From contig CM056583.1 in the NCBI GenBank assembly GCA_029721435.1, positions 56,689,120-56,753,119 of the forward strand: DNA of 64,000 nucleotides. Direction: 5' to 3'. This stretch comes from Gymnothorax reevesii. Its lineage: Eukaryota > Chordata > Actinopteri > Anguilliformes > Muraenidae. How positions within the stretch are numbered: the first letter of the stretch is position 1; every line of letters starts with the position of its first letter. The notes below the pieces were generated by a model, which did not search any database, was not told where the DNA came from, and saw only the letters and a list, made by a program, of their open reading frames with translations. A program made the translations under genes and the position numbers. Shown here one piece after another: positions 47,214 to 60,730 of this stretch.

Positions 47214-49337
47214 TTTATGTTAATACTATAGGTTCAATTTCACATTTCAAGGATATACCGTATATTCTTTGAGCGTTAATGAAGTGATAAAAATAGTCTT
47301 GGAAACTGTAGTTAGGACTGTGTGCATCGTAGGAATGGTATGCAAACAAGCCAAGCTCCATGGATGTATCCTTGAATTACAGATGTCAGGGGTGTTTCTA
47401 CAACTGGTATATTCAGAACTTAAACTATCAGAAATGAAGATATAGATGTTTCAAATGTACCCAAAAAGGTGCCAGTTACATTTTGCGTACAAACAAGTGT
47501 TGCCATTAAACGTGACCATGTCCCCCGCCAGGTCACGGAAATCAACTGGGGTCGGCGTATCACACTAATACACATTAAAGCCAAAGATTAATGAAATCGG
47601 TCAAACTGTTCTTGAGATACTGCCCTCACAACAAATGGGACGTGACGGACAAAGAGAAGGAGCTGAATACAATGTCAATGTTAATACTATGACAATGACC
47701 ACTTTTTCCGAGCAAATGAAAGTACAATTATAAAACATGAGCTCAGGACACAATATTGTGCAGCCATGTGATATCACTTATGGGACAATGTTCACCTTAT
47801 AGGCATCTTTTTTACCTTTTTTCTTGGTGTATACTAACAGTAGAACTCCGCTGATTACTTAAGCCACTATATGCTTTATCCAAGAGAGAAAAGTGGAAGT
47901 TACGGACCAGAAGCACCTTTCTATGGCACGATGTCTCCACTGAGCACACCAGGGTGTGAAGAACATCTGCCACGCAATGGAAGTATGTCTTAGGAAGCAT
48001 TTTATTCATATAAACAAACTTAATATCTTACTCAAGGGAGAAATGGTTCCTTGCTAAAGTTACTGTTTACTTAACAAGCTAAGTTTCCTTCCTCCATTGG
48101 TATCTCTCGAATGAGAAAAAAATATATAACTATTATACTATTCAGAGCAAAACAGAGATAGAAATTAAATTTTAAATAACAGAGCAAAATGTTGGATGTT
48201 GAGTTTTTTTATAGCATCCCTGTGAGACAGGAAGTCAGTACAGAGAATAATGACCCCGTATGTACAGGGACAGGTTGAGTGTAATTCCATTACTGCAGCA
48301 CTGTCCTGAGGGTGGCTGTCCTAATGCATTAGTCACACATTAAAACTGTTACATAATGTCATTTCCCCGGCTTCTCCATCGTCGCACAACTCATGCCCCA
48401 TCCAGATTAACCTCAGGAAAGAACAAACAAATCGGCTTAACTGCAGGCACAACCTTTGATGGCTAGCATTTATCCACCAATTGAAGTTGACTCGTTCACA
48501 GTCTCGGTCAAGGTCGAGTGGTCTATCGTTGTCTTGGTCATGCAGACTTAATCTATGGATCAGTTTTCTCTCTGACTGGGAAACACCGCTCAGCATTTAC
48601 ACTGGAAAAAAATCTGAAAAGAACTAAGCTGCAATTGGTCCACAACCAGTTTGCCATTGCTATGTTTCCAAAAGGCGACCTATTTTGAGACCCATAAGGC
48701 CAGTACAGTTAAATCATTTCAAAATTGCAAATGTACGTGGAAAATTTTACCTGTCAAACAAACAGTAACTTACAACAAGCAAATACTTTCAGCTCTAGAA
48801 AGTCTCATTACAGGACTAAAGAAATACTTGTTTTTTTGCAGTATACAGGCTTGAACTAGAAATGCCCAGAAATGAAAACCAGGTGATGTGTTCACATTTT
48901 AGTCTCTTATCCACTAGGCCATTTCCACAGGATGTTTAGGCTGCATCATAGATTAAGTCTGTAACACAGACTAAACACATAGTTCTTGAAACAAACACTT
49001 CTTTGTAAACCTGGAATGATGAATGAAACACTGAGTCTATGGAGCATTCTGTGCGAAGCATTCAAAGGTAAAGGTTACAAGCTGGCAGATGCAGTCATAC
49101 GCATGTTTATATGACACCCAAAACACATTCATCAATCCTGCAAGCCCATAGAATACTGAGAAAAATAAGCGCTAGCAGTACGATCATCAAACAGAGCTCT
49201 ATGCCTCCTCCAGAGTGCCTCAAAACAGAGCAAGGAACATGAAAAAACTGAGTCTACAGCATTTTAACTACATTTAAAACATGGTACTCTTTGTTAAACT
49301 GTGAGAAGAAACAGGCCAACAGATGGCTGCAAAACTC
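47214..49337. other. Intergenic DNA between nim1k and ccdc152
   Basis: No gene. Part of 47510-47640 (ATACTGCCCTCACAACAAAT and GGGACGTGACGGACAAAG) resembles the old dispersed repeats near 10915. The segment just below 49338 should hold the 3' UTR of the minus-strand coiled-coil gene. Confidence 0.35.
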
Positions 49338-52300
49338 TCAGAGTTTCTTCCTCTTCAGACGGCCTTCGGGGAAGCTGATGTTGTTCTTCTGCTCCAGCTC
49401 CTTAACTCTCTGACGCAGGGCCTCCACCTCCCTCTGCCTCTCCTCCTGAACAAACTGCAGCTTCTGCAACACAACGCAGTGCAATACAGAGCAGTCACAT
49501 ACATACACACACATGCAAACGCACACACACACACCCGCACACACGCACACGCACATGCACGCACACACACACACAAACAGGGCAGATACACACAAATATA
49601 CATAAAAACACAGCAGACACGCACAATCATGCCCACAAACAGAGCAGATACACACAAAATGGCAGACACACACAAACATGCACGTACAGAGAGCAGATAC
49701 ACACAAACACTTAAAAACACAGAAGACACAAACATGCACACACACACAGCAGATAAACACAAATATACATAAAAACACAGCAGACACACCAAAGAAATAC
49801 ACACATACAGAGTAGATACACACAAACATGCGCACATACACAGCAGATACACGCAAAAATACACACTAACAGAGCAGATACACACAAAATACACACATAC
49901 AGAGCAGATAATCAGAAACATACACACATACAAAGCAGATACATGCAAACACACACACATACAGAACAGGCACATACAAACATACACACATATAGAGCAG
50001 TTACATAGGGGAGAGCCGCCTCAATTGTAACGTTTTTAACTTTTCACTCTATTACTAAGAGATCGTTTTACCTACATAAGTAATATTTTCAGGCAAAGCA
50101 ACAACACATGTCTGCTTACATAAACCACTTAAAAGTTTTTCAAATGATAAAACAGGTCTTGAGTAATATAACTGAAAGCGGACTCTGTCAGGTGTTACAA
50201 TTGAAGCACGTTTGAGTCTAAATTGTAACCGCAGGGGTTACAATTGTAAGGGGCTACGAGAAGTCCTTCCTGGTGTCAAAGTGGATATTCACACCAAATT
50301 TGGTGATAATCAGTTGAGAAATGTAGGAGAAAAATGTGTACATACACACACATCGACCTGAAATATTTTATAGATAACAGCTGACTGAACACAGAATATT
50401 GGCAAATATGACACATGAGTTTTGTAAAAGTCCCATTCATACCTGCACTGGTATCCCTGCAGGGTCAATTATGTAGCAACACCCCAAATCACTTTTTTTA
50501 CCGTCTATGCAATAGAAAAACAGTCTATTTGTATTTTAAAGTTTTATTGCAAAAATCCAAAATAGGCTACAATAACATTTGCCAAACAGACAGAATCAAA
50601 TAGGTCAGCTTATTAAATTTAAAGGTGGGACCAAGCCTACATCTCAGAGCAAAGAACGTTATATGATGTGTCGTTCAGCATCTACTGCATTTTCTAAAAT
50701 GTGCATTTTTGTGGGGTCATTCTGTGAAACAAACAATAAAGCAAACAAAAAGCAAAATTATTTGAGCTGTGCTTGCAAATGTCTGCCGTTGTCTGAAATG
50801 TAATGTGTTACAACTGTGGCGCTCGGCGCACCGTTCATTTGGCGTTGTTTAAAGAACGGACTTAGCAATCATAATGTGTTAAAACGATGCAAACTAGTAA
50901 CGAACATATACATACAGACACCCAAGCGAAATTTACGCATGTAACATTAAAGAAAAAAATCTGTATCAAAAAATACTGAGGGAGTGAATTTATACTAACT
51001 TTGTGGAAAACCAACTTATCTGGCCATATCTCCCTGCAGCATGGATGAAAAGACTTGTAACTCCCTGGGCATGTGCATTACAATACTCACCACATGCTGA
51101 TGTGATGACACTGTGACTGCATTGACCAATCAAGAGAAAACGTGCATGTTACAATTGTGAAGCGTTACAATCAAGGCGGCTCTCCCCTACATAGACACAA
51201 CCACATACAAACCGGCGTGCACGCACCTATCCACACCCTTGCAGTGCATTAACGCACATATACCTGGAGAAATGCACACACATACAGCACAGTTACACAC
51301 CTGCACAGACATAAATGCCCTCATCCACATGAATACAGAACATTGACACAAACATACACACAAACAAACCGATCTACTTGTGCATTGATACAGGGAAGTT
51401 GTACACATGCACACAAATACCCTGATCCACACATCCAGGGCAGCTACACACACACATACACTCCTGGGCAAAAAATGGGCCGTGCCAAAAGTGGCGAGAT
51501 ATTAATCTTTAACCCCTTTCTGCAGATGTAGATGCCCGCGTCTATAGACCTGCACATTGGAAGCACGCTGTTACTGTACTCGATCACTAGATAGCACCCC
51601 CGGATCAGTTATTGAATGTTCACAAGCAAGCAGACCTCGAACGCGGTTCTGAATACGGTGAAGTTCACTCCACTCCCTGTTTTTCGAGAGCTGCATGAAT
51701 TAAACTCCTCAGCTAAGCCTGATGTGCAAACTGGTCAGTATCCTTGCCCATAGTGTCGATTCAGCAGTTTGAAAAAACGATATCTTGACACAGAAAAAAT
51801 CGTTATCCTTTGTAGCAACCAGTTTAGCCACAGTGAGCTAACAGTATTCCATTTAGTAGTTCATAAAAATCAGTTTTCTGAGGCAAAAAAATCGACATGG
51901 TATTGATTCTCTCACATTCTATTGCCTATTACAGTTGTCCCATACAAAAAAAATTGTAGTTCCCTACCGTGGATTTACGCGTAGATTCCTTCATTGCCAA
52001 ATCCAGCGCTTCCTTATATCCACCCGAGTACTGGCGTTGATAGCCAATCACTCAACCATACACTCAAGCTCTTCTGCGTAATTGTAGAGTTACACTTCAT
52101 GGCCTCCTGAAGTTTCCCTGATAACAATGTATTGAATGGCTCGTTTCTTATCCAATTCCCGAGTGTTTAAACATTTTAGAGTAAGTGAAACACATTGATT
52201 GGACAAACACAGAGCATACAAACCAATGCGTATCAGCATGCGCTGTTGTATCCTGTCTACGTTATGCACATTACGCGGCTAAAATAGACTGGATTTATAG

Positions 52301-55300
52301 AAAATCGGTTCGCAAAACTGGCCTTGAAGTGTTCAGTTACATTACAGGATTTAAATGAGAACGATATGCTCTATTGGAATTATTTCGAATGAAACAGGAC
52401 CGGAGGGTTCTTGTTACTGGATACATCGCTCTCTATTTTATACAGTCAATGTCTCTGGAGGAGAGATTCACGAAAAAGGTCAGGCTGCTATTTTTGTTTT
52501 TTTTTTTTTTTCTGTTTCGGAATGTATATGTACTCAACTAAGTCGAATGTCGAGGTTTTTTTCCTGTTTAAAACGCGAACTGCCCGTGCATTTTGGTGTG
52601 GACCCCCGGTACGTTCATTGCACGTTTCTTTTGAATCGGGAGACGCAATGGATTTGATATTCCCTGAAAGTGGAGTGTCTGTTCAGTTAAAATAAGGTAT
52701 ATTTCAGAATTCAGATATTACTGTGTTCGTGAGGTGTACTTGCTCCTTATAAGTGTTGAAATGGGTTCGTGAGCTTTGAAGAGGGGACTGGTAGCTTTCA
52801 TTACAGGGTGAATGTTCTGACCGTTTAATTAGCAGTTTATTTAATGCGTGTTTGTGCTGGCTTTGAAGAAAAATGGCCAAAACTCTAAACTTTATTATGG
52901 AGAAAAGGCACGTTCATATTTGGAGAGGTTACTGGTGACCATTTGTATTCAACTGCACTGATATTGATAAATTCATACTAAACTCAACCAGAAAATCATT
53001 CGTTCATATTAAATTTCATGCCTTAAAGCTTTAATTGTGTTAAATACATGATTTTTTTAATGATTTGACAGCAAATCATTTTGAGACTTTGGGGAGACAC
53101 TTGGGTAGCTGTATAATTTGGCTAATAGCATGTAGGTAATCTAGAATGTAATTTTGAAGATGAATTCTACTTGTGCTCAAGGAGTTTATGATACCATAAA
53201 TGTGTAGTTTTAAGCCCCGGCAGTTTTTCAATCGTCAGAATTATTTTTTTTGCAATTTCAATGGTGAATTCTCATGAAGATTTTTTATGTTTGCTGCTCA
53301 TTTTCTCTACCAAAATCATGAAAATAAACTGAAATACAATGTAATTCTAAATGCTGTAAGTGTCTTTCCTGAATTGAGCCACATTTTTCCTCTTTGTGAA
53401 GCTTAAATCTTGAATTATACAGCATTAAAGTGGGTAACCCATAAATAGCCAAATTTGGCTTCTGCACAAAGGGGTTAATGAGCATAACCTATAACTAAGT
53501 CATCACTTGTTTACTGAAGTGCAATATGGGTGATATCTGAGGGTCAGGTCCGCAGTATTGTTGAGTACTGTACCCTTTCTTCACACACAGCTGAGCATGC
53601 CATTGTTTAGTAAAACTGGTTTTAGGTTTTAACCATGTTTAAAGTCAATTTCTATTTTACTGTCTGTGTCGCTATGACAAAGAGAATGCCATCTCAGAGC
53701 TTTTCTCAGCTGCCAGTGGAGGAAAAAGAATGAAATTGATTAGCTCACTTTGTAACAAAGACCTCAGAAACAGGTGAAAATGGACAAGTGTCTGTAGTAA
53801 ATATTTCCCCGTGGAGAGAGGGCTTATTTAAAACTGTGACCCAATAATATATCCTTGGTCAGTGGGGTGGCCTGCAGCAATAGTTGAATGTAACAAGCAA
53901 CACTGATCATTTACAGAAACCTCTGACATTCCAAACACAGGAAAACAGACAAGCATTCTGTGGCCAATCTAGCATTTAGCACTCTGCGACCAAACGAGTG
54001 CGTAGCACCGAGAAAGCTTCCAAAGCTGGAAGGGTTTTACGTCGGGTGTTTTGAGTTACCTTTACAATGATTTGGTTGGTAAGGTGCTGTAATACTCAGT
54101 AGTGGGCCTAGCAAGGAATGTGACATCGTCCATACCTGTATTATATATACCAGGCGAAACATTTTTCATTTTGAAACATATACAATAGAATAAAAATTAT
54201 GGCAGCTAGCCAATATCTGTGACGAATCGAGCGATTCTGGAACTACACATACTTACAGGGCACAGTAATATTGTTCCTTTTGCATTGCTCTCAGGAAAAA
54301 ATTGAACTGACATCTGTCTTATTGCATCACTACCAATGCCGGGTTCCGCCCACAATGCACTGCGATAAACAATTGTAGATGCTTGGGGGCTATTATCTTA
54401 ACACCCTGCTGCAAAGGAACAGCAACCCTATGCAGACGTCTAAATAATGGCGTAATTGTAATTTCTCCTGAAGCAAACGACTGTATATTGAACGTTCATA
54501 AGGAGATGATGCCCTAGGACTATTCAAAATTCTGAAACGGTGGAATACACGTTGCATGAATCATATCTCCCATAAAACCTGATCTACAACCAGCCTGGCT
54601 ACAGAAGCAACTAGGAAATGTTTTAAAACATATATTGATCATGTAAAATCACGTAACCTCATAGCAATAACACAAAGCCATAAAAACTCAAATTAATGAG
54701 AATACAGTTATAAAGTGCTTCATGTAATAATGAAATATACACATTAAATTTCTGTTGTCAGTCAGCTATCAAAATCTCCTGTTTCATTTGAATATAAAAA
54801 GATAACGTTACTGCTTCCAACACATCCCTTTCAAAACTCAGCATTTTTTCTCCATCATTCATGAGCCCTCCACAAAAATGCACAACAGAAAGCAGAGCCA
54901 AATCCGAATATTCTTGCAATTCACACTTCTTGTCCCTTCAAATCTTTCTCATGTCTCTGGTGAAAGTTATAGCTACTTAATCCTATAGGTAAGGAGACAA
55001 CTTCTGCTTTCAAAAAATCTCGTTCTTGAGGAATTGCAGTCCAACGTGTAAAGAGACCTTGCTTTGTGGATTTTTGTTCCAACTCATTACAATGTGCAGA
55101 TAATTTAATTCAAAAGTGGTACTTTATGCACAATACCCTTATCTCTGCACCATTTGGCTGACGATTATCTAGGTGAAATTTCCCATTTTTGTGAAGTACG
55201 AATGGAACAACCATAAAGCTTGGATAGGAAGCATGGAACAGGAAAATGGCATGTTGTTCTGCTCATTAGACTTAAATTATTTTGAGTTGCAAGGCTTCTG

Positions 55301-58300
55301 CTTATGTTTATTGGCTTTTGTCTAAAAAAAAACTTATATATATATATATATGTAAAAAATGACAAATTTAACTTTGCATAGCAGCTGGAGTGATGGATTT
55401 CACAGTCATGGATGGTGATGGTGACACCAGACGTGATGTCAATGCGTTGATACTGCCTAGCATAATTCCACATGTAAGCACACAACCCCTATCCAGGAGC
55501 ACGGCAGGAGCATCAATTGCGCATGCTTTTGTTCACCTTTATCAAACGATCAAATTTTGAATTCATGTGGCTGTTCTATTATACCCCCTCTGCACTTTAT
55601 CATTTGGATATGGGGTGTGTTTTAACCTCTTAAACCTGAGCGTCCCTGACACCGGGGGCAGCGGCGCTCCACAAAATAAACACCATACAGGGCATGGTAA
55701 CTGTGTTGCAACACATTGACATTATATACCCACTTAATGGGAAGGAACTTAGCTAAAATGGTAACAATTTTTGATTACTATCACAATTAGTTATAACCAC
55801 TATAGCTACTATACCAAGCTATCATGATAACTATTTTTAACAAAGCAAAACACAACAAGTAATAAAATGAACGAGTAGCAAAAACACATGAACGGTGCAT
55901 GTTCCACATGCGGTGCAAGCGAATGTGCAACCTCATTCTAGTGCACATATGTTGTATAAAACCAGAAACTCTACTGATTCTAATGTATAACGTTTTTTAG
56001 TCTCCAACCAAAAAGCATGGAATTGGCAACTGATAAAAAGCAAAAACATGAACTGCACCATAACCATAAATTATTTGTCTTACCATATCTGTCTTGCGAT
56101 TATAGTTGTGTTTGAGGGCGTAACAATTCTGCATAAATTCACTCTAAAATCTCTTTGTCACTATGAAATGATTGCTGACAGTCCCCAGGTTACTTACCCT
56201 GTGCAAGACAGTCCTTGAGAAAACAGCAACACATGAATGACATGCCGTCATGAAAGGAGTTTCCCACCAAAGAACCAGAGATCTGATGGCGTGGCCCACA
56301 AATAATTTAAAGTTCTAATAAATTACGAATATCAGAGCTGGCGAGGGACAAATGCAAATAAAAATTATTAAACGCAACAATTTCAATTAAAATGTTGCTG
56401 ATTTGGTGCAAATGACTGACTGGAACAGCCCCCCCTTGAAGGTACAAGAAATCCAAACCAGCAAACAAAACAGCCCCTCATAAGGCCTCTGAACCCCACA
56501 ATTAACTGGAATGTCATAATAAATGCAATACAATTGAAGATTTAATTTTCTTGACAGAGAAAAATAACCATCAAAACGTTTAATGAGAACAACGTATCAA
56601 GTGTACAGAAATTAATGTAAGAAGTTCAGCCCTATGTGTCCTCTCCTGCATAGAGCAATCATCTTCTGTACAATCCAAACAATTATGCAAACTGTGGGGT
56701 TCATGGGCTTAATTAGGGGTTTTTTTTGCTGCTGGTTTGGAGTCCTTGAACCTCAATCAAAAATACAACCAAAGAGGGTTCAATTTTTAGACATAATTTT
56801 AAACATATTGAGAGTTTAAAAAACATCTGCTTGCAAAATGGCTGACGTTGTTATGGTTTTGGTATTGTACTCATGTTTATGTTCATGTTCTTTGTTCATG
56901 ATTTTGTCTATTATTTATTCTTTTTTGTTACTGTATTTCTCAGGTTTTAGTTCAGCCCATTTTCAGTTCCATTGCACTCATCTCCCCTGTCCTGTATTCT
57001 AGTTGGTTCAGTCCGTCTCCCCGGTCTGTGTGCTCACATGCTTCGGGTGATTTCAATGGCTTCTGGTGTTTAAAATTATTCCTTCAATTCTTGTTTACTT
57101 CCTTCGTCTTGCTGTTCTGATTACTAACAAGACTAACATTTGTATTTTGTATCATAGCCTACTAACCCAACTAATCCATGTATATATTACTAACTCACTA
57201 ATGAGCACTCTAGTTAAATCTGTAAAGTTGCACCGCTACTAATTAGTACTAATTCCCTCTCAGCAATCGCCCTGTTCTCGACTCCGCCTCCTGCTCAGCT
57301 TTACCTGTCTCCCTCTGCGTTTCTGCGAGATCTCTCGCACGTGCTTCATTGCTTTCCTGCACTCATTGTCTGGGCACACAGAACTCCCTGACCAGAGCTG
57401 TTTTAATGTCATTGGCTGTTTGCGTGATTCCTGTCCGTGTCTTTGTTTTTTTCAATTTTCGTGGTGAGGATTTCCCTCATGTGTTCCTCCCTTTGTAATG
57501 AGTCTGATTCAGCTTACCTGTTCCCTGCATAGCATGCGACTTCGTCCCATCTATTTAGAGTCCTCACTGCTGTTCTGACCTTGTTATAACGTTGATCAAT
57601 ATTTCTTTGTGCAGAGCCTTTCGTTTGAGTATTGAGTATTGTTTTCCTTTGACTGTTTCGTCTGACTAAGATTCTTGCCATAGCCCTTCTGTATTGTTTT
57701 TGTCTTTCTGAATTTTGACCTATTTTTGTACGGCCACGATTCCTGTGTTTGGATGCCCTGTGTATGACCCACTGCTTGTTTATCGACTGCGACTTTTTGC
57801 CTACCGTCTATGTACCTTTACTCATCTGTTTTACTGGTTCTGACCCCCGCTTGTCTAGTCGACTCTGTTTTTGGATTTCATTTTGTGGCTTGGCAATTCT
57901 TGTGTCTTTTGGCACTGACCTAGAACTCATTAAAGGCATTCGTTTTTGGATTTCCCTCTCTTGCGTGCGGTTCCTGAATGCACCGTCATAGACGTGGCCC
58001 AAATAAATGAACTATTTCCACGAAACCAATAAACAATTGCACAAAAAACATTTAAAGAATTATTTTTTCAATCAGGGTACACCATCTGAAGAAGTTTCAG
58101 AAACACCTGAGATGGTGGGTGTCAGGTCAAGATGATTTGATGTAGAATTACCCAAGCATTATGCAAATGGACTGAGATGTTCTGTGGCACCATTACCTTG
58201 TTCATTTTGCAGCTGTGGACTTTTAGGGAAAAAACAGCAAACTGTGTCCCAGTGAAGCGTCAATTAATGAATGGAGACTGGGAGGATATCATAGAAAGGC

Positions 58301-60318
58301 TTGCTTCCCACAGTTGAAAAGTGGTTGTTTTCCAAAGTGGAATGACCAGACGCAAGTCAGTAAAAAGCTGTCCACAAGTTTACCCACAAGCTTAAATATT
58401 TAAAGTAATCAAAAGGAAGATTCCCCATACTAAAATTCCCCATACTTGATCTATTTGTTTCATTCAAAGTAATTTTCTGACTAAGGGTTTGTTGTTAAGT
58501 CCATTACAAGCTTCATATTTTGCCATTTTGTGCTTGACCCATTTTTCGCCCCGGATTGCACAAGCCCATACTGGGAAGATAGAAGGGAAGAGATAAAGGG
58601 AAGATAGAAGAAAATAGACACATGCTTGCTCACATATACACGGCAGTAACACAAGTAAAAACACACACACGCGCATACACACACAGGGCAAGTTGAGAAA
58701 GGGAGGCAGAAAAAGGTAGAGGGAAAAAGACCATTGATGGGGCAGAAGGTTTACTTGTGATAAGAAGGGCAGAGACTCAGGAGAGAGGGATTGACAAAAG
58801 ATTGGGTGGAGGCTCAGCCAGGTGGCACTGTGACATAAGGCAGGGGGTGGTAACTTTGGAAGAAAAGGGACAGTGACATTGTGAAATGTGAGGGCCCTCT
58901 TAAGAGCATGTGACATAACAGTCACTCACTCGTCTGTAGATGTCCCGAGGTAGGGGGGAAATTCCCACGGGCTGTTGCTGTACTTTCACTGAGGTGGTCT
59001 GAGCCCTTGCCAGCTTAGCACTGAACTGCCAATCACACGCATCAAAAGTCAGAATTGCCAAGCACTTAATTTCAAAACATGCTATTTACATTTAAACACA
59101 CCCATCTAGATCTATAAATGGACCAATAAGTGATTTTTTTTTTTTGTTATTCACATAAACATGTTTTATGTTTCAGTACCTCCATTTGCAATTTGATAAT
59201 CTCAGTTTGTTTCTCCCTCTCTCCCTCCTTTAGCTTCCTCCTCATCCTCTCCAGCTCTGACTCCTTCATCTGCAGCGCCTCCTCCATCTCCCCCTCTTTA
59301 GCCTCCACTGTTTAAACAACACCAGCGAGTGCAGGCTGACTCTGCCATGACTGTCTGTGCATGGGTGACTATCTTTAATAGTGGTATCACCAGGGTATAA
59401 ATGGTTCATCTCTGGGAAATGGTGTTTTGTGTGAATATCAGGATTAACTTGTTATTGTCGAGGTTAATGTATGATAATCAGAGCAAATCAATTATGATTG
59501 GGAATAGGTCATTGACAGCGTGACATAGCTGGGTGATTGGCTAACAGTGGAGGTGATTATGTAGTAATTGACCCATCAACAAATATTACATGCTTCCTGG
59601 TTTTCATGGATTTTCCCCTTGAAAAACAGTGTTTCTTTCGACTCTAAAATGAAACGTAACCCCACTGCCGGAGAATGGAGATATTGAAATAGAGAGGAGT
59701 TCCAAGGCGAGTGTTGATAGGAATCGGGTTTGTGGTGTAGCAGCTACCGAGTGGAGTGATCGAGGTGCGTGGCATAGCGGTTCCGGCATGCACAGACCCA
59801 CAATCTTGGGACTGCTTCCGCACTTATATCTTAAATATCTTCACAGAACTTAAAAATAGATTTTCCACACAGCGCCTTTCGCCATGTAAGCATACAAATA
59901 TTTGTACGTACACACTGTTAGACACTGGATAATTATGACATTCAGCATTTTACTATAAACAAACGTAGCTAGGTCATATATGCGTATGTTATCATAAGCA
60001 AACAAATATCTAAGTTACTAATGTAGGCTGATTAATATGTTCATATTGAGGCAAAAACAAAGACTCGGCAGTCGTTTTGCATAGCAGTAGCATTTTCCGA
60101 CAAGGCAGCATAATTTCAGTGCAACGTGTCTGGATGGGTCAACTTGCACTCTACAGTACAGTCAGATCAGAAATCTATCGGCGAGTGGTTGGAAGAAGAG
60201 AGTCAAAGGGCTCACGTCTGCTCTGTAACTGCTCCCGAACCTCTGCGGTGACTCTCTGGTGCTCAGCTGTTAGCGCTGCAATTTCCATCTTCAGCCTCTC
60301 TGTGTTAGCAGTGCTTTC
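49338..60318 (-). CDS. ccdc152: CCDC152-like coiled-coil protein (3' exons, partial)
   Basis: Four consecutive minus-strand coding exons with good splice sites and compatible phases: 60216-60318 (starts phase 0, ends phase 1), 59180-59307, 58930-59025 and 49338-49463 ending in TGA. Together they encode about 151 C-terminal residues, rich in E, K, R, L and Q with heptad character: ESTANTERLKMEIAALTAEH, EGEMEEALQMKESELERM, KQTEIIKLQMEFSAKLARAQ, PLPRDIYRRKLQFVQEERQR and a basic end GRLKRKKL. The IIKLQ-EF-AKLAR and IYRRKLQ junctions resemble vertebrate CCDC152, which lies near NIM1K on human 5p12; position and order support this. Function unknown. Upstream exons were not found to 64000, where retroelements fill the sequence. 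The last intron is 9.5 kb and full of insertions. Confidence 0.75.
49480..50006. repeat. CA-rich minisatellite, left half
   Basis: Irregular tandem units built on 'cagatacacacaaa(c)atacacacatacagagcag'. The same register of imperfect CA units resumes at 51189. Stop-free frames of up to 210 codons on the minus strand (Cys/Val-rich) are low-complexity artefacts; only the terminal 42 codons (49338-49463) are real exon. Confidence 0.85.
50007..51188 (+). mobile_element. Non-autonomous TIR element (AGGGGAGAGCC ends)
   Basis: A 1182-bp unit. The left end AGGGGAGAGCCGCCTCAATT is the complement of the right end (AGGGGAGAGCCGCCTTGATT), continuing into TGTAAC, about 26 bp. ACAT flanks both sides (50003-50006 and 51189-51192). 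Several TTACAATTG/CAATTGTAAC motifs recur internally. There is no transposase. A truncated relative lies at 20689. Its insertion splits the CA minisatellite. Confidence 0.85.
51189..51465. repeat. CA-rich minisatellite, right half
   Basis: Continuation of the 49480-50006 array after the inserted element; units such as 'acatacacacaaac' and 'acacacatacac'. Confidence 0.75.
51690..51915 (-). repeat. Interspersed repeat B, copy 3
   Basis: The reverse complement carries, in order, TTTGCCTCAGAAAACTGATT, TGGTTGCTACAAAGGA, ACTATGGGCAAGGATACTGA and GCACATCAGGCTTAGCTGAG, matching 37505-37735. The full element probably extends both ways. It contains no SINE. Confidence 0.7.
51916..56848. other. Interior of the large ccdc152 intron
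   Basis: No gene seen on either strand. A short (TA)n lies at 55336-55351 and a T-run at 52496-52511. Open frames at 52355-52695 show no family resemblance. The rest is anonymous AT-rich DNA. Confidence 0.4.
56849..57990 (+). mobile_element. Solo LTR, family A copy 4
   Basis: A 1142-bp LTR flanked by GACGT at 56844-56848 and 57991-57995. It starts TGTTATGGTTTTGG; the 3' end reads CGTCATA where the other copies end in CA, so its last bases are probably mutated. The ACTAAC cluster lies at about 57120-57250, and the 'gtctgactaagattct' and 'ccctgtgtatgac' phrases are shared with copy 3. It lies in the last intron of the CCDC152-like gene, antisense to it. Confidence 0.85.
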
Positions 60319-60730
60319 CTGGGGTCAGAAATATGTGGGTCATTTCCAAACAACTGCAGCCCAACCACATGCAGTCATCAAAAAACAACAACAGCACAAC
60401 CACACACTTATCACCAAAAAAATCATGGCACTGTCAAAGCAAAACCACACACAGTTATTACCAAACAATCACAGCACAGCCACACACAGTTATTACCAAA
60501 CAAACAAAAAAATAGTTTGGCTAAAGTAATAAAATTTAAATCAATACATAGATAACAATGGCAATGCCTGTGGAGGAATTAAGAGAGCAATTACTTACCT
60601 ACCTTTGAGAATGATATAAAAAAATTGTGAAATGAGTGGGCAAAAAGGACTAAAAAAAAGAAACAGTAACAATGTGGCCAGTTGAGGGGAAATTTGATCT
60701 TGCAATATGTGAAAAAATAGTGCCACGGGC

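Noticed and set aside
49338..49987. Open frames of 149-210 codons on both strands
   Set aside because: They run through CA/TG minisatellite; only the 42-codon C-terminal exon at 49338-49463 is real coding sequence.
52355..52695. Two overlapping frames of about 100 codons in the ccdc152 intron
   Set aside because: Interrupted by a T-run coding poly-Phe; no family resemblance.
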